DNA of 64,000 nucleotides from positions 6,010,567 through 6,074,566 of the forward strand of contig NZ_CP037423.1 in the NCBI RefSeq assembly GCF_007754155.1, in the 5' to 3' direction. The notes beneath the pieces are model-generated. The model was not told where the DNA came from. It was given only the letters and a program-made list of their open reading frames with translations, and did no database searches. The stretch comes from Stieleria neptunia. Its GTDB lineage: Bacteria > Planctomycetota > Planctomycetia > Pirellulales > Pirellulaceae. Both the position numbers and the translations under genes were made by a program. Each line of letters opens with the position of its first letter. Within the stretch, counting starts at the first letter, position 1. Below, piece by piece: positions 18,574-27,540 of the stretch.

Positions 18574-18723
18574 ATGTCGATCACGGACACTCTCCGCACT
18601 GCTCTGCGCGCCTTGAAGAAGAACGAGATGCGGGCGGTGCTGACCGTCATTGGCGTTGTGATCTGCATCGCGGCGGTCACCACAATCGTTTCGATCGGAC
18701 GAGACGCGATGAGTTGGTTGTAA
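18574..18723 (+). pseudogene. Truncated MacB-type ABC permease N-terminus
   Basis: A 49-residue frame. SITDTLRTALRALKKNEMRA followed by VLTVIGVVICIAAVTTIVSIG is the start of a MacB/FtsX-type permease: an amphipathic lead, then the first membrane helix. The normal SIGxGAxxxV periplasmic region is replaced by RDAMSWL and a stop. GGAGG precedes the ATG, so it could still be expressed. A full permease has about 400 residues. With the preceding adaptor relic it marks a former tripartite efflux operon; no ATPase gene remains here. Confidence 0.65.
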
Positions 18724-18782
18724 CCCGGACGGCAGCGTTCGTCAGAAAAAGGTAGGCGACGGATTCTCACCCAGGCGAAACA

Positions 18783-19154
18783 ATGATGACGCATCAATAC
18801 GTTCACTGCCCCAGCGGGCACAAGTTGAAGGCCAGTCCCAGGCTATTCGGACAAACACATCCCTGTCCCAAGTGCGGAGAAAAGGTATTGATCCCTGCCG
18901 AGATCCCGCCTCCGCATCCGCTGCTACAAGTCGCCGCTCCCAAGAAGAGCGTTTCGGACTCCAGCTTGATGCGAGTCCTCGGCAGCGTTGATGCCTTTCC
19001 ACCTCCACCACAGATCGAAGAACCCACTCTGCGTCCCTGCCCGCGATGCGAATGTTCCATCAGCATCCGAACAACCGTGTGCCAGCACTGCCAATGCTAC
19101 GTCGGCAAGATGCCCAACTTCCTGCGACGGATGACGCAGTTCCGAAAGGAGTGA
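18783..19154 (+). CDS. Zinc-ribbon protein of unknown function
   Basis: A 123-residue soluble protein with several CxxC-type knuckles. The first group is HCPSGHKLKASPRLFGQ and CPKCGEKVLIPAE, resembling the planctomycete zinc-ribbon motif that lines up Cys-Pro-x-Gly with CPKC. The second, CPRCECSI and CQHCQCYVGK, forms another ribbon near the C-terminus. A proline-rich linker joins them. There is no signal peptide. Such small ribbons may act as adaptors or nucleic-acid binders. It lies between a decayed efflux operon and the ECF sigma gene, convergent to the latter. The function is unknown. Confidence 0.75.
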   Translation: MMTHQYVHCPSGHKLKASPRLFGQTHPCPKCGEKVLIPAEIPPPHPLLQVAAPKKSVSDSSLMRVLGSVDAFPPPPQIEEPTLRPCPRCECSISIRTTVCQHCQCYVGKMPNFLRRMTQFRKE

Positions 19155-19192
19155 ATTCGGAAAGGAGTGAATTCGGGATGGGGTTCATTCCC

Positions 19193-19921
19193 TCATGAAG
19201 TCAAAGCGTCCACCAACTGCTGCATTTCATCATCGACCTCGGACGCATCCGCCACGGTTTGCTCGATGGTCGCCCGCAAGATCTCACGATAGCGAACTCG
19301 CAAACGATGCAATGCGACTTTGACCGCCCCGTCGCTCATGCTGATCTGGTTCGCGACTTGTTGGCGGTCGATGGCACCGCCAGCCAATCCCACTTTCAAA
19401 GCTTCAAACAAGTCTTGTTTTCCACTGGAAACCATTTCACTTCGTAGTGATGCCATCGCTGATGCGGTAATCTGCTGCGCCCATTGTCGATTGAACGTGG
19501 CGTCCAGATCATCGGTTGTTGCCGGTTCCACCGCGTAGCGTGCCTCGGGGTCAAGCGAATCAAACTCGATGATTGCCTTGCCTCCGCCACGCTTCAGTGC
19601 CCGTTTCCGCTCCCGATCATGCGACAAGAAATGTTTCATTGCGCCGAGGATGTAAGCCCGGAATCGCCCCCGCGACGCATCGGCGGATGCCAATCCGTTG
19701 CTTTCGATGATCTTCGCAAAAAACGCCTGGGTCAGATCCTGCGCATCGTCCGACGAATGGCCACGGCTGCGAACAAAGGCGTACAGCGGATACCAGTACG
19801 TTCGACACAATTCTTCCAATGCACAGCGGGCGGTCACCTGGCTGGCTTGGTCCGTGTTGGACCGAGCGACCAGGTTCCATTGCGTTGTTTCGAAGTTCGG
19901 GCGTTTGGGCGGCAAGTCCAT
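19193..19921 (-). CDS. ECF-type RNA polymerase sigma factor
   Basis: A 242-residue sigma factor of the long planctomycete ECF type. Region 2 spans about residues 25-100 (YWYPLYAFVRSRGHSSDDAQDLTQAFFAKI). The segment GRFRAYILGAMKHFLSHDRE follows. Region 4, the -35-binding HTH, is near the C-terminus (ISMSDGAVKVALHRLRVRYREIL). No anti-sigma factor is adjacent. In planctomycetes such factors usually sit next to Hanks-type kinases that are thought to control them; the kinase at 15161-18187 is on the same strand about 1 kb downstream, now separated by relic genes. Confidence 0.92.
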   Translation of the reverse strand: MDLPPKRPNFETTQWNLVARSNTDQASQVTARCALEELCRTYWYPLYAFVRSRGHSSDDAQDLTQAFFAKIIESNGLASADASRGRFRAYILGAMKHFLSHDRERKRALKRGGGKAIIEFDSLDPEARYAVEPATTDDLDATFNRQWAQQITASAMASLRSEMVSSGKQDLFEALKVGLAGGAIDRQQVANQISMSDGAVKVALHRLRVRYREILRATIEQTVADASEVDDEMQQLVDALTS

Positions 19922-19988
19922 GTCCCCATGCTACCAGCTCCTGGCTGATATCGGAACGAAGATCTGGCTTGCTCGTTCTGTTCGTTTG

Positions 19989-21374
19989 CTATTGCTCAAT
20001 GCAGTACAGAAATTTCGATCCCCGCAAAATCAATTGATCGCCCACGACGGCCGGTGAGGCATCGAAGCGTTCGTCGAGTTGATTGACGGCAATGACCTCA
20101 AAGGTTCGGCCGTGTTTGAGCACCATGGTCGTTCCACCGCGTCCGACGACGTAGATTCGCCCCGCAGCACCTACGGGCGATGCATAGATGTTCGAAACGT
20201 CGCTCAGCCGTTCCGGGCCAAACACCAGTTCGCCTGTTTGGGCGTCAACGCAGCGTAAGATGTTCTGATTCGATTGGTTGAAGTAGAGCAAGCCGTTGTA
20301 GAGCAGTGGTGACGGTATGTACGGCGTGCCACGGTCAATCTGCCAAAGCACATGATCCGACGCGGTAAACTCGCCCGTCCTGTCCAACGGCAATGCCAAA
20401 GCTGAATAACCCTGGTAGCCGCTCATGCAGATGACGTGATCGCCCAATCGAACGGGGCAAGGCGTCACGTTGCCGGTCAAACCGTCGCACTGCCAGATGA
20501 TGTCGCCGCTATCAAGATCGTAGCTGCGGATCCGATTCGAAGCTGCCGTGATCACCTGGGTTTTGCCGGCGGCCTTTGTGATCAAAGGGGTCGCCCATGC
20601 GTTGCCTTCGTCGCGTTGCTTTCGCCAAAGCGTTTGACCTGATGTCGCATCGAGGACTTCGATCGACGATTGGCCCGCATGGTCGCGAACGATAACGACT
20701 TTCTCGTCGTGCAGCACCGGCGAACAGCCCTCGCCCAGGCTGGATCCGACGTTGACTTCGCCGAGATCGCGTTGCCACAGCGGGTCGCCATCCAATGAAT
20801 AACAGAACAGGCCTGCCGAACCGAACCAGCAAATCAAATGCTTGCCGTCCGTCGTCGGCGATGCGGAGGCGAAATCATTGTCGTTGTGAGCACCCTGGTG
20901 AGGAATTTTTACAACCGCCATCTCACGCCAAACTTCGTCGCCGGTGTTCCGGTCCAAGCAGAGCACAACGTATTGATGGACCGCATTGGGTTGTTTGATG
21001 TCGAAGAAGTTCGTCTTGGGTTGGTCTTGCGGGTCCGGTATCGCGTCATCCTTGCGGTCGGTCTTGATCGCGGTCAGGACGAACACCCGATCGCCCCAGA
21101 CGATCGGCGTCGATGTTCCCCGACCATCAATGGCAACTTTCCACTTGACGTTCGAGTCTTCATCCCACGTCACAGGGGGATCCGCCGTTGCCGACGTACC
21201 GTTGGCTTGGGGACCACGCCACTGACCCCAATGTCGATCCGGCTGAGTCTCTTCACCACGCGAGACACCCGAGAGCGTCGGCAGCGTGGCGAAAAGCAAG
21301 AAGGCCAAGGGTGAAGCGAGCAACTTTCGCATCATTTTCAAGATCATGGTTTGAGATAGGACGAAATTATTCAT
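19989..21374 (-). CDS. PQQ-like beta-propeller exported protein
   Basis: A 461-residue periplasmic propeller protein with PQQ-like repeats. Signature pieces include WGQWRGPQANGTSA at the start of the mature protein, WPVAT-like strands TPIVWGDRVFVLTA, SSLGEGCSPVLHDEKVVIV, ATPLITKA, ASPVGAAGRIYVVGRGG and a C-terminal ASPAVVGDQLILRGSKFLYCI. A signal peptide occurs around RKLLASPLAFLLFATLPTLSG. Start is ambiguous: the ATG at 21374 overlaps the upstream stop, while ATGs at 21347 and 21332 give a more standard signal peptide. No metal or PQQ-binding catalytic residues of dehydrogenases are evident, so it is a structural or scaffolding BamB-like propeller rather than a proven enzyme. Confidence 0.88.
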   Translation of the reverse strand: MNNFVLSQTMILKMMRKLLASPLAFLLFATLPTLSGVSRGEETQPDRHWGQWRGPQANGTSATADPPVTWDEDSNVKWKVAIDGRGTSTPIVWGDRVFVLTAIKTDRKDDAIPDPQDQPKTNFFDIKQPNAVHQYVVLCLDRNTGDEVWREMAVVKIPHQGAHNDNDFASASPTTDGKHLICWFGSAGLFCYSLDGDPLWQRDLGEVNVGSSLGEGCSPVLHDEKVVIVRDHAGQSSIEVLDATSGQTLWRKQRDEGNAWATPLITKAAGKTQVITAASNRIRSYDLDSGDIIWQCDGLTGNVTPCPVRLGDHVICMSGYQGYSALALPLDRTGEFTASDHVLWQIDRGTPYIPSPLLYNGLLYFNQSNQNILRCVDAQTGELVFGPERLSDVSNIYASPVGAAGRIYVVGRGGTTMVLKHGRTFEVIAVNQLDERFDASPAVVGDQLILRGSKFLYCIEQ

Positions 21375-22149
21375 CTTGCTCACGACGCTCAGCTTCACGC
21401 TCTTCGATTTCAACCCAGATGTTTTCGGCTTGCTCTTCGGTCAACGAACGTTCTTCCATAGCGGCATCCAGCTTCGGTTCGATTTGGTTTTCCTTGATCC
21501 ATTCCCATTTCTCCCAAGCCTCGTCTTCGGTCAGTTTTTCGGACTCGACGGCTTCGCGAAGTTCCGTTTCGAGTGACTCGATCCACCGAACAATCTTCTC
21601 TTCGACCTGTCTCCGCTGCATTTGCGTTTGCTTCGATCGTTGTTGGTTCCGCTCGCGACTGGCGTCCGCTTCGTGAGCCAGCCGAGCAGCGATGTTGGTG
21701 ATGAGTTGCACTTGCTCTTCGGGCAACTTGCCTTCGGTTTGCAAATGTTGACGCAACTTGGTGGGAAACTTAAATTCATCCGCCGAGGACTTCTTGGTTT
21801 GCAAGGCCCTTAAAAGAACCTGCATGGCGAGATTTTGTTGCTGACCGTGTATTCCGCGTTCCTCCATCGCACGTTGCAGCCGGAAGACCGATGATTCGGC
21901 GATGCCGGCTTTATCGAACAGTTCATGCATCTCGGCCCGCTCGTGATCTTGCTGGGCGTGTTGCCGAAGGGCGTGCAACATTACCTGTGCCTGTTCGAGC
22001 GATAGCTCGCCGTCGGCGACGATTCCACCCAATCGTTGCTCGATCAAGTCAAAGTCCTGTGCGCTCGCTGACTGGGTCCACGACGCGATGAACGAGGCCG
22101 CCAGTGCGATGAACGCACGAAGCGTCCGGTGCTGATTTCTTCGATTCAT
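21367..22149 (-). CDS. Exported coiled-coil protein of unknown function
   Basis: A 260-residue protein with a signal peptide (LRAFIALAASFIASWTQSASAQ). The mature chain is almost wholly helical and charged, with heptad-like stretches such as EAVESEKLTEDEAWEKWEWI and MEERSLTEEQAENIWVEIEE. The repeated phrases L(S/T)xEQAxxxxxxL and LTEDEAWEKW suggest duplicated helical hairpins. I chose the ATG at 22149, which has AAAGGAAA upstream; a longer frame to 22221 only translates a palindromic repeat. Its stop overlaps the downstream PQQ-propeller start. Function unknown; a periplasmic partner of that propeller is possible. Confidence 0.78.
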   Translation of the reverse strand: MNRRNQHRTLRAFIALAASFIASWTQSASAQDFDLIEQRLGGIVADGELSLEQAQVMLHALRQHAQQDHERAEMHELFDKAGIAESSVFRLQRAMEERGIHGQQQNLAMQVLLRALQTKKSSADEFKFPTKLRQHLQTEGKLPEEQVQLITNIAARLAHEADASRERNQQRSKQTQMQRRQVEEKIVRWIESLETELREAVESEKLTEDEAWEKWEWIKENQIEPKLDAAMEERSLTEEQAENIWVEIEEREAERREQDE

Positions 22150-22180
22150 TTCACTGATTTCCTTTGGAAAAGAGAATATA

Positions 22181-22242
22181 CGTAGCATAGGCTTCCAGCC
22201 TGTGAACAAGTTCATCCACACAGGCTGGAAGCCTATGCTACG
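22181..22242. repeat. Dispersed palindrome family A, near-perfect copy
   Basis: GTAGCATAGGCTTCCAGCCT and its exact complement AGGCTGGAAGCCTATGCTAC flank a short loop between the propeller/cytochrome gene and the coiled-coil gene. Long uninterrupted arms would form a stable hairpin in the RNA. Confidence 0.9.
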
Positions 22243-22290
22243 CGTGATCGGGACAGATTCTTGGGGGAACGGTTGGTTGTTTTGATGAGA

Positions 22291-25200
22291 TCACTGGAGC
22301 ATCGCGGCCATTTGCGGGCGTTGATTCCGCACGGCTTCGAGATCAATGTCCTGTGACGTCGATGTCGCAATGAATTGATAGAGGCGTGCCAGGCCGTCGC
22401 TCCAAGGACCGGCGACCGTGTCGACCGCGCGTTCGCCGTGAGCACTGCGGATCGCCCTCGATGCGTTGCGCTTGAGCAGGACGGCGACCACTTCTTTGTG
22501 GCACAAGAATGAGGCGATGTGCAAGGCCGTGTTTCCGTCACGGTTCTTGGCATCGACATCGGCCCCCGCTTCGATCAGATACTCGGCAATCTCCGCGTGG
22601 CCATAAAGGGCCGCAGTCGCCAGCGCGTAGCTGCCACTTTCGCGGTCGACCGCATCCGTGGCTGCACCACGGGAGACCAACCCACGAACGCGTCGAAGAT
22701 TTCCGCGGCCGATGGCCTCGGCAAGCTGGTTTTGCAGATCCAGGTGAGGCCGGTCCTGTTCCATCCTCAGCCGATCCGCGTCTGCCGCGTCTGCCGCGAC
22801 ATAGAAAATGAAATCATTGCTGAAGTCCGGGTGGGCGGCTTTGATTTGCATCAGGTGCATGCCAATGGACGGCAGCTTGCCAAACCCAATCAAGACATCT
22901 TCGCCAACAATATCGACCTTGGCATCGGCGGCTCTTCCATCGACAAACACCGTGGCATCGGAACCGAAATGTCGACCGCTGATCAGCATTTCCGGACTGG
23001 CTGGATGCAAAATCGGGAACTGCTGCCGTCCCCGCTGTTGCTCGATCGGGCCACGCGTCCAGATTGCCGGCTGGGCTTCGAACGACTCGGTCGAAGGAAG
23101 CGTCGCCGTCCACGTCAGGATCAAACGGCCTGCCGCAGCGGCGTCTTCCAATTCAGCGCGGCTGTAATGGGCGTCCAGATCATTGACATCTTCATAGCGT
23201 GTTCGCTTGGCTTCGCCTTGAAGTACGAGCTCAATCGGAGTCGACACGTCACCTTCGATCACCGTTCCTTCGACTCTCAGTGTGATCGCTTCTTCCGAGG
23301 CGGCTTGTTCGAGCGCGTTTAACAGAGCACGACCTTGGTCATCATTGACATTGGACTGGTTCATCGTCCATTGCCGGCCGTAGGCACCGGACATTCCTGT
23401 GCTTCCCTCAAGCACCATGTCCCAAATCGGGTTGAATCGCTCGCGACCCGCCCAAGACAGTTGCCAGATGCTACGCTCGTCTTGTCCGCCAACGGCGATA
23501 GCCGCGTAGAAATCGAAGTCGATGATGTTCAATCTGCCTTGTGGCAAAATCAGGAAACGATCTTGCGCGCCTCGCCACGTCGGTGCGTCCATGCCTGTCC
23601 CCGGCGTATTGGTGCTGACCAAGAATGGCATCCGGTGACAATCCCCGCACACGTTTGGACGCGACTTGGTCGGATCGTCATCACCAAGGACGTGAAACAA
23701 TTCGAATCCTCGCTTGGCTTGATCGGAGACCACATTGTCGTACGGACGCCGCGGTGCCGGTGGGTAGCGAATGCTCAACAGAAACGCCGACATGGCATCC
23801 CGGTCTGCTGCATCCAGCGTTCCGGCTTTGCCTTCGTCGTTTTGCGTCGGATTGTGGTGTACTGAACCATCGTCCATCGACATCGTGTTCGCGATTCCGC
23901 CATCGACAAGGTGACGAATGCTCGACAGCGGATCGTCGACATCGCTGTTGGGCGGCACCGACGCGTGAACGCTGGCACTGTTATTGCCACCATAGGGGTC
24001 GCCCGGAACGCCATCCCAATGAAACGGCTCGGTATCGCGAAGTCCTCGCACCGGCATGGTCGACCGCGGCATGATCTGATCACCGCCGCTGACGATTGGC
24101 GTTTTCAAAACCCAAAGCAATTGATCGGTATGACCGTTGGGGTGACAACTGGCACATGAGAACGTCTTCGTCGTCGAAACCTCCGCGGATTCGAAAGCCT
24201 TTCGTCCCCGCTTCAACACCGAATTCGTTGGATCCTCCATCGACAAGTGCTCGATCACTCGCATCCGCGACACATCGGACACGTCCACGACCGAAATGGA
24301 ATTTTCGACCGAATTGAGAACCCAAGCCGTTTGTGGTTGACCCGCATTGTCGTGGTCGATGGCAATGCCGCGTGGGACCGCTTGCACGTCGACTTGATCA
24401 AGCACCTCGCCCGAACTGGCATCCATCGCAATCAGCCGGTCGGACGCAGCGGCGGAAACAAACAGCGTTTTTTGATCCCGACTGACCTTGATGGCATAGG
24501 GAGTTGCCAAAGCCGCTTCCGGTTCGGGATGCTGCGGTGGTAGTGGTTCCAGATCAAAGAACTGAATCGACTCGCTACCCAGATCCGCTCCGATTCGCGT
24601 GACGCGGTTGAGGAACGCACGGTTGCCCAGTTCCTTCAATCCGTGTTTCTTCGTTCCCGATCGACCATTGATCTCATTGCGAGCGTCCGTCATCGCGATG
24701 AACACATTGCCGCTGGCATCGACATCCAATCCGTACAACAACGTCCCCAGCGTATCGACCGTTTGAACCAATTCATCGGTTCCGGTGTCAAAGACAAACA
24801 GATCGCGGTCAGGAACATCGGGATGTTTGACGATGTCGACGACGTGCCCCAGCGACAGCACGTTGTTGTGGAAGATGGAGTGCTGCCAAGCGTCGAAGGT
24901 GACCAAGTCACCGTCGATTTCATGCCCGCTTCCGCCGGAAAGTTGCGTTTGGTTGTTCGACTCAAACGGGATCACATACAAACGGTCGCCGACGACCGCG
25001 ATAGCTCGTGGATCTTGGGCGTTGATCTTTAGACGTTTGGTCACCTCCCGCCGATCGACATCGACCACCGCGATGGTGTTTTCCGACGATAGCGCCACGT
25101 ACGCTTTGTCGTTGCTGGCGAATGCGATTCCAACCGGTTCGTCAAAGCGAGTCGAACGGGATTCGCGATCGAACTGTTGAACCGTCGCGATCGTGTTCAG

Positions 25201-25539
25201 ATATGTCGGGGTTCCGTTCCGCAAATCGACTACGCTGATCGAGTCCGAAACATGGTTCGCGATCCAGGCCTCATCGCCATCGGGACGAACCACAATGGTG
25301 ATGGGATCAACGCCGACGGCGATCCGCTTCACCAGCCGACGGGTCTTTCGATTGAAGACGTCGACAGTATCCGCCGGCGTGTTGACCACCAGCACCAGAT
25401 CATCGGCGATCGCGATCGGCCGGACATGCGGACTGGCGAAGAAGGGTTTCGCTGCCGTGGCATTGGAGAGGCCTGCAATTGAAGTGATAACCACAGCAAT
25501 GATGCTGATGCCGCCTAAATTCCAAATCGCCCGGTTCAT
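22291..25539 (-). CDS. Exported YVTN propeller, dihaem cytochrome and ankyrin fusion
   Basis: A 1082-residue protein. After a signal peptide (IIAVVITSIAGLSNATA), YVTN-type propeller blades span about 40-440 (repeated units such as DDLVLVVNTPADTVDVFN and NTIAVVDVDRREVTKRL). A cytochrome-like part follows, with haem sites CASCH (462-466) and CGDCH (631-635) and surrounding elements like those of cytochrome-c peroxidase/MauG relatives (TMPVRGLRDTEPFHWDG). Residues 842-915 look like an IPT/TIG-type domain (LISGRHFGSDATVFVDGRAA). The end, 945-1050, holds ankyrin repeats (HAEIAEYLIEAGADVDAKNR, DGNTALHIASF). Probably a periplasmic or surface redox protein; substrate unknown. It lies in a minus-strand run of exported proteins. 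Confidence 0.85.
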   Translation of the reverse strand: MNRAIWNLGGISIIAVVITSIAGLSNATAAKPFFASPHVRPIAIADDLVLVVNTPADTVDVFNRKTRRLVKRIAVGVDPITIVVRPDGDEAWIANHVSDSISVVDLRNGTPTYLNTIATVQQFDRESRSTRFDEPVGIAFASNDKAYVALSSENTIAVVDVDRREVTKRLKINAQDPRAIAVVGDRLYVIPFESNNQTQLSGGSGHEIDGDLVTFDAWQHSIFHNNVLSLGHVVDIVKHPDVPDRDLFVFDTGTDELVQTVDTLGTLLYGLDVDASGNVFIAMTDARNEINGRSGTKKHGLKELGNRAFLNRVTRIGADLGSESIQFFDLEPLPPQHPEPEAALATPYAIKVSRDQKTLFVSAAASDRLIAMDASSGEVLDQVDVQAVPRGIAIDHDNAGQPQTAWVLNSVENSISVVDVSDVSRMRVIEHLSMEDPTNSVLKRGRKAFESAEVSTTKTFSCASCHPNGHTDQLLWVLKTPIVSGGDQIMPRSTMPVRGLRDTEPFHWDGVPGDPYGGNNSASVHASVPPNSDVDDPLSSIRHLVDGGIANTMSMDDGSVHHNPTQNDEGKAGTLDAADRDAMSAFLLSIRYPPAPRRPYDNVVSDQAKRGFELFHVLGDDDPTKSRPNVCGDCHRMPFLVSTNTPGTGMDAPTWRGAQDRFLILPQGRLNIIDFDFYAAIAVGGQDERSIWQLSWAGRERFNPIWDMVLEGSTGMSGAYGRQWTMNQSNVNDDQGRALLNALEQAASEEAITLRVEGTVIEGDVSTPIELVLQGEAKRTRYEDVNDLDAHYSRAELEDAAAAGRLILTWTATLPSTESFEAQPAIWTRGPIEQQRGRQQFPILHPASPEMLISGRHFGSDATVFVDGRAADAKVDIVGEDVLIGFGKLPSIGMHLMQIKAAHPDFSNDFIFYVAADAADADRLRMEQDRPHLDLQNQLAEAIGRGNLRRVRGLVSRGAATDAVDRESGSYALATAALYGHAEIAEYLIEAGADVDAKNRDGNTALHIASFLCHKEVVAVLLKRNASRAIRSAHGERAVDTVAGPWSDGLARLYQFIATSTSQDIDLEAVRNQRPQMAAMLQ

Positions 25540-25569
25540 TTGATCGACCTCTATTCAAGTGAAGGATTG

Positions 25570-25644
25570 AACCACGGAGTCACGGAGGGACACAGAGAAT
25601 TGACACTACAAAAACCTCTCTGTGCATCTCCGTGCCTCTGTGGT
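25570..25644. repeat. Imperfect palindrome abutting the esterase stop
   Basis: AACCACGGAG...GACACAGAGA and TCTCTGTG...CTCTGTGGTT form an inverted repeat of a type widespread in bacterial genomes. Its right end directly borders the stop codon of the carboxylesterase gene. Confidence 0.7.
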
Positions 25645-27177
25645 TCATTCAGCTACTTTCATTTCAACGCCACGAATCTCATCCAACAGATCGCAAGCCT
25701 CACACCTCAACCCGCTGCCGGATTCGATCGTCGAATCCATCCGTTGATGCTGGTCCCCGTCGGTGGTGAAGGCTGGCCACTCGTGCGAACCTTCGAGGTT
25801 GGGATTTCCCGTTTTGGCGAACTGAACCCAGTAGTTCATGAACGCGCCGGAAAGCTCAGCGTCTTCCGGCGATGGATTTTCGAGCTTGCCAAACACGTAG
25901 CCGATCTCGGCGGCATGCGCCGCGCCCATCCAGCCCCACACCGGTTTGGTGAAGTGATACATCCACACGTCCGATCCAGAATCGTCCATGGCGCGGGCAA
26001 ACTGACGAACCGGCTGAACGAACCAACCGTCGGTAATCAACTGCACCGCGGACTTTCGCAAATCCTTGTTCGTGTCTTCCAGATAGAAATCAATCAGCCG
26101 ATCGGCATCCGCCCCGAATCGTTCCACCAACGCATCCCGGTAGTCCTGCATGTTCTTGAAACCTTGACGGCCAGCGAACATGGTTCCCTCGTCACGGTTG
26201 GTTCCCACGATGGTGGGGATCTTGTGTTGCTTCCCGGCCGCGTAGATTTCCGGCGGACGTTGGGGAAAGACGTATCCGTCGGTCGCGACCGGCCAACGTT
26301 GCTTGACCTTTTCCATCAGTTCTTCCGCTGGCATCTCTCGCAATTTTGCCAAAGCATCCGTTTCATTTTCACCAAACAAGCGATTGGTTTGTTCGGTACC
26401 GTCAAACTCGGCGGCCGGGCCGAAATCAGTTTCCTTGTTCAAGTCGCGGAAGATCACCGGATCCAACCAAGGGCTTTGCAGGATCGCGCGATGGAACAGA
26501 CCCTTGGAGAGCGGTGTGGCCGTCAAAAGATAAACGCTGGTGCCACCGGCCGATTCCCCGAAGATGGTGACGTTGTCGGGGTCGCCGCCAAAGTTCGCAA
26601 TGTTGTCGCGTACCCACTGCAACGCTGCGATCTGATCCAGAATGGCGTAATTGCCGGAGACACCATGAGGCGATTCAGCGGACAAAGCCGGATGCGTCAT
26701 GAACCCGAGCGCACCGAGACGGTAGTTGATCGAGACCAAGACGACGTCCTTGCCGGCCAAACCGTCGCCGCCGATCATTCCTTGGTTGCCTGAACCTTGC
26801 GTGAAGCCGCCGCCGTGAATCCAAACCATCACGGGACGTTTGGCATCTTCAAAATTCTTCTTCGTCCAAACGTTCAGATAAAGACAGTCCTCGCTCTGTC
26901 CTCCCTTTTCCCAATTTTTTCGCTGCAGCGAGATCGGTCCGTAGTCTTGGCAGTCGCGAACCGCCGTCCACGGCTGCACCGCTTGAGGCGGCTTCCATCG
27001 CAGCTCCCCGACCGGCGGCGCGGCGTACGGGATGCCTTTGAACGAGAGGATGTCGGCATCACCGGACTCGTGCCCGTGAACCGGTCCGTGTTGAGTTTGC
27101 ACGACTTGGGCTTGGCCGGCCGATGCAAATGCGGCGAAGGCTACGAAAGTGAACGCCGAGATGACGGAATGCTTCAT
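25645..27177 (-). CDS. Type-B carboxylesterase
   Basis: A 510-residue exported esterase that should hydrolyse carboxylic esters. The signal peptide is ISAFTFVAFAAFASAGQAQ. The family pattern is complete: FKGIPYAAPPVGELRWKPP, EDCLYLNVW, the oxyanion region VMVWIHGGGFTQGSG, and the nucleophile elbow FGESAGGTS with the catalytic serine. A late HTG-like segment AAHAAEIGYVFG probably carries the catalytic His, and an acidic partner lies between. Length is normal for the family. It heads a minus-strand cluster with the propeller/cytochrome gene (105 bases downstream). Natural substrate unknown; sulfated or acetylated algal polysaccharide esters are plausible for this lineage, but that is inference. 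Confidence 0.92.
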   Translation of the reverse strand: MKHSVISAFTFVAFAAFASAGQAQVVQTQHGPVHGHESGDADILSFKGIPYAAPPVGELRWKPPQAVQPWTAVRDCQDYGPISLQRKNWEKGGQSEDCLYLNVWTKKNFEDAKRPVMVWIHGGGFTQGSGNQGMIGGDGLAGKDVVLVSINYRLGALGFMTHPALSAESPHGVSGNYAILDQIAALQWVRDNIANFGGDPDNVTIFGESAGGTSVYLLTATPLSKGLFHRAILQSPWLDPVIFRDLNKETDFGPAAEFDGTEQTNRLFGENETDALAKLREMPAEELMEKVKQRWPVATDGYVFPQRPPEIYAAGKQHKIPTIVGTNRDEGTMFAGRQGFKNMQDYRDALVERFGADADRLIDFYLEDTNKDLRKSAVQLITDGWFVQPVRQFARAMDDSGSDVWMYHFTKPVWGWMGAAHAAEIGYVFGKLENPSPEDAELSGAFMNYWVQFAKTGNPNLEGSHEWPAFTTDGDQHQRMDSTIESGSGLRCEACDLLDEIRGVEMKVAE

Positions 27178-27202
27178 TAAATCAATCGGTTTGTGAGGAA
27201 GG

Positions 27203-27540
27203 TTAATTCTCTTCGCTGATGCAATAAATCTTCGTCAACGTTCGGATCAGCAGGTTGCCATCGCTCACGCTTGGCGTCCCGATGCAAAGCTCGTCGAGAT
27301 CATTTGTGCCGAGCAATTCAAATTGTACGGTGAGGCTTTCGGTTGATACCACTCAATGACTTCATTGTGGGCAAAACCATCATCGACGTTCAGCTTACCG
27401 CTCGCGTCCGCACCCCGGAACCGCGTGAAATCAGCACTTACCACTTCACCATCGAGCATCCAAACGACGCAAGCGATGAGCGTGCAAAGAATGATCGGCA
27501 TACAACGAACGATGGTGGTTCGACCAAGCGAGTTCTTCAT
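27203..27540 (-). pseudogene. Head-to-tail remnant of a PQQ-like propeller protein
   Basis: The frame starting at 27540 has a signal peptide (MPIILCTLIACVVWMLDGEV) and the beginning of a PQQ-like propeller (FTRFRGADASGKLNVDDG). It reaches a stop at 27265. In another minus-strand frame, LTVQFELLGTNDLDELCIG followed by TPSVSDGNLLIRTLTKIYCI and a stop at 27203 matches the C-terminal blade of the same kind of protein. The middle, about 300 residues in intact relatives, is missing, and the ends are now adjacent and out of frame. It lies 26 bases before the carboxylesterase start. Confidence 0.7.

Noticed and set aside
22150..22221. Longer N-terminus for the coiled-coil protein
   Set aside because: The extra residues (such as FTGWKPMLRIFS) translate the family A palindrome and precede a proper signal peptide at 22149.
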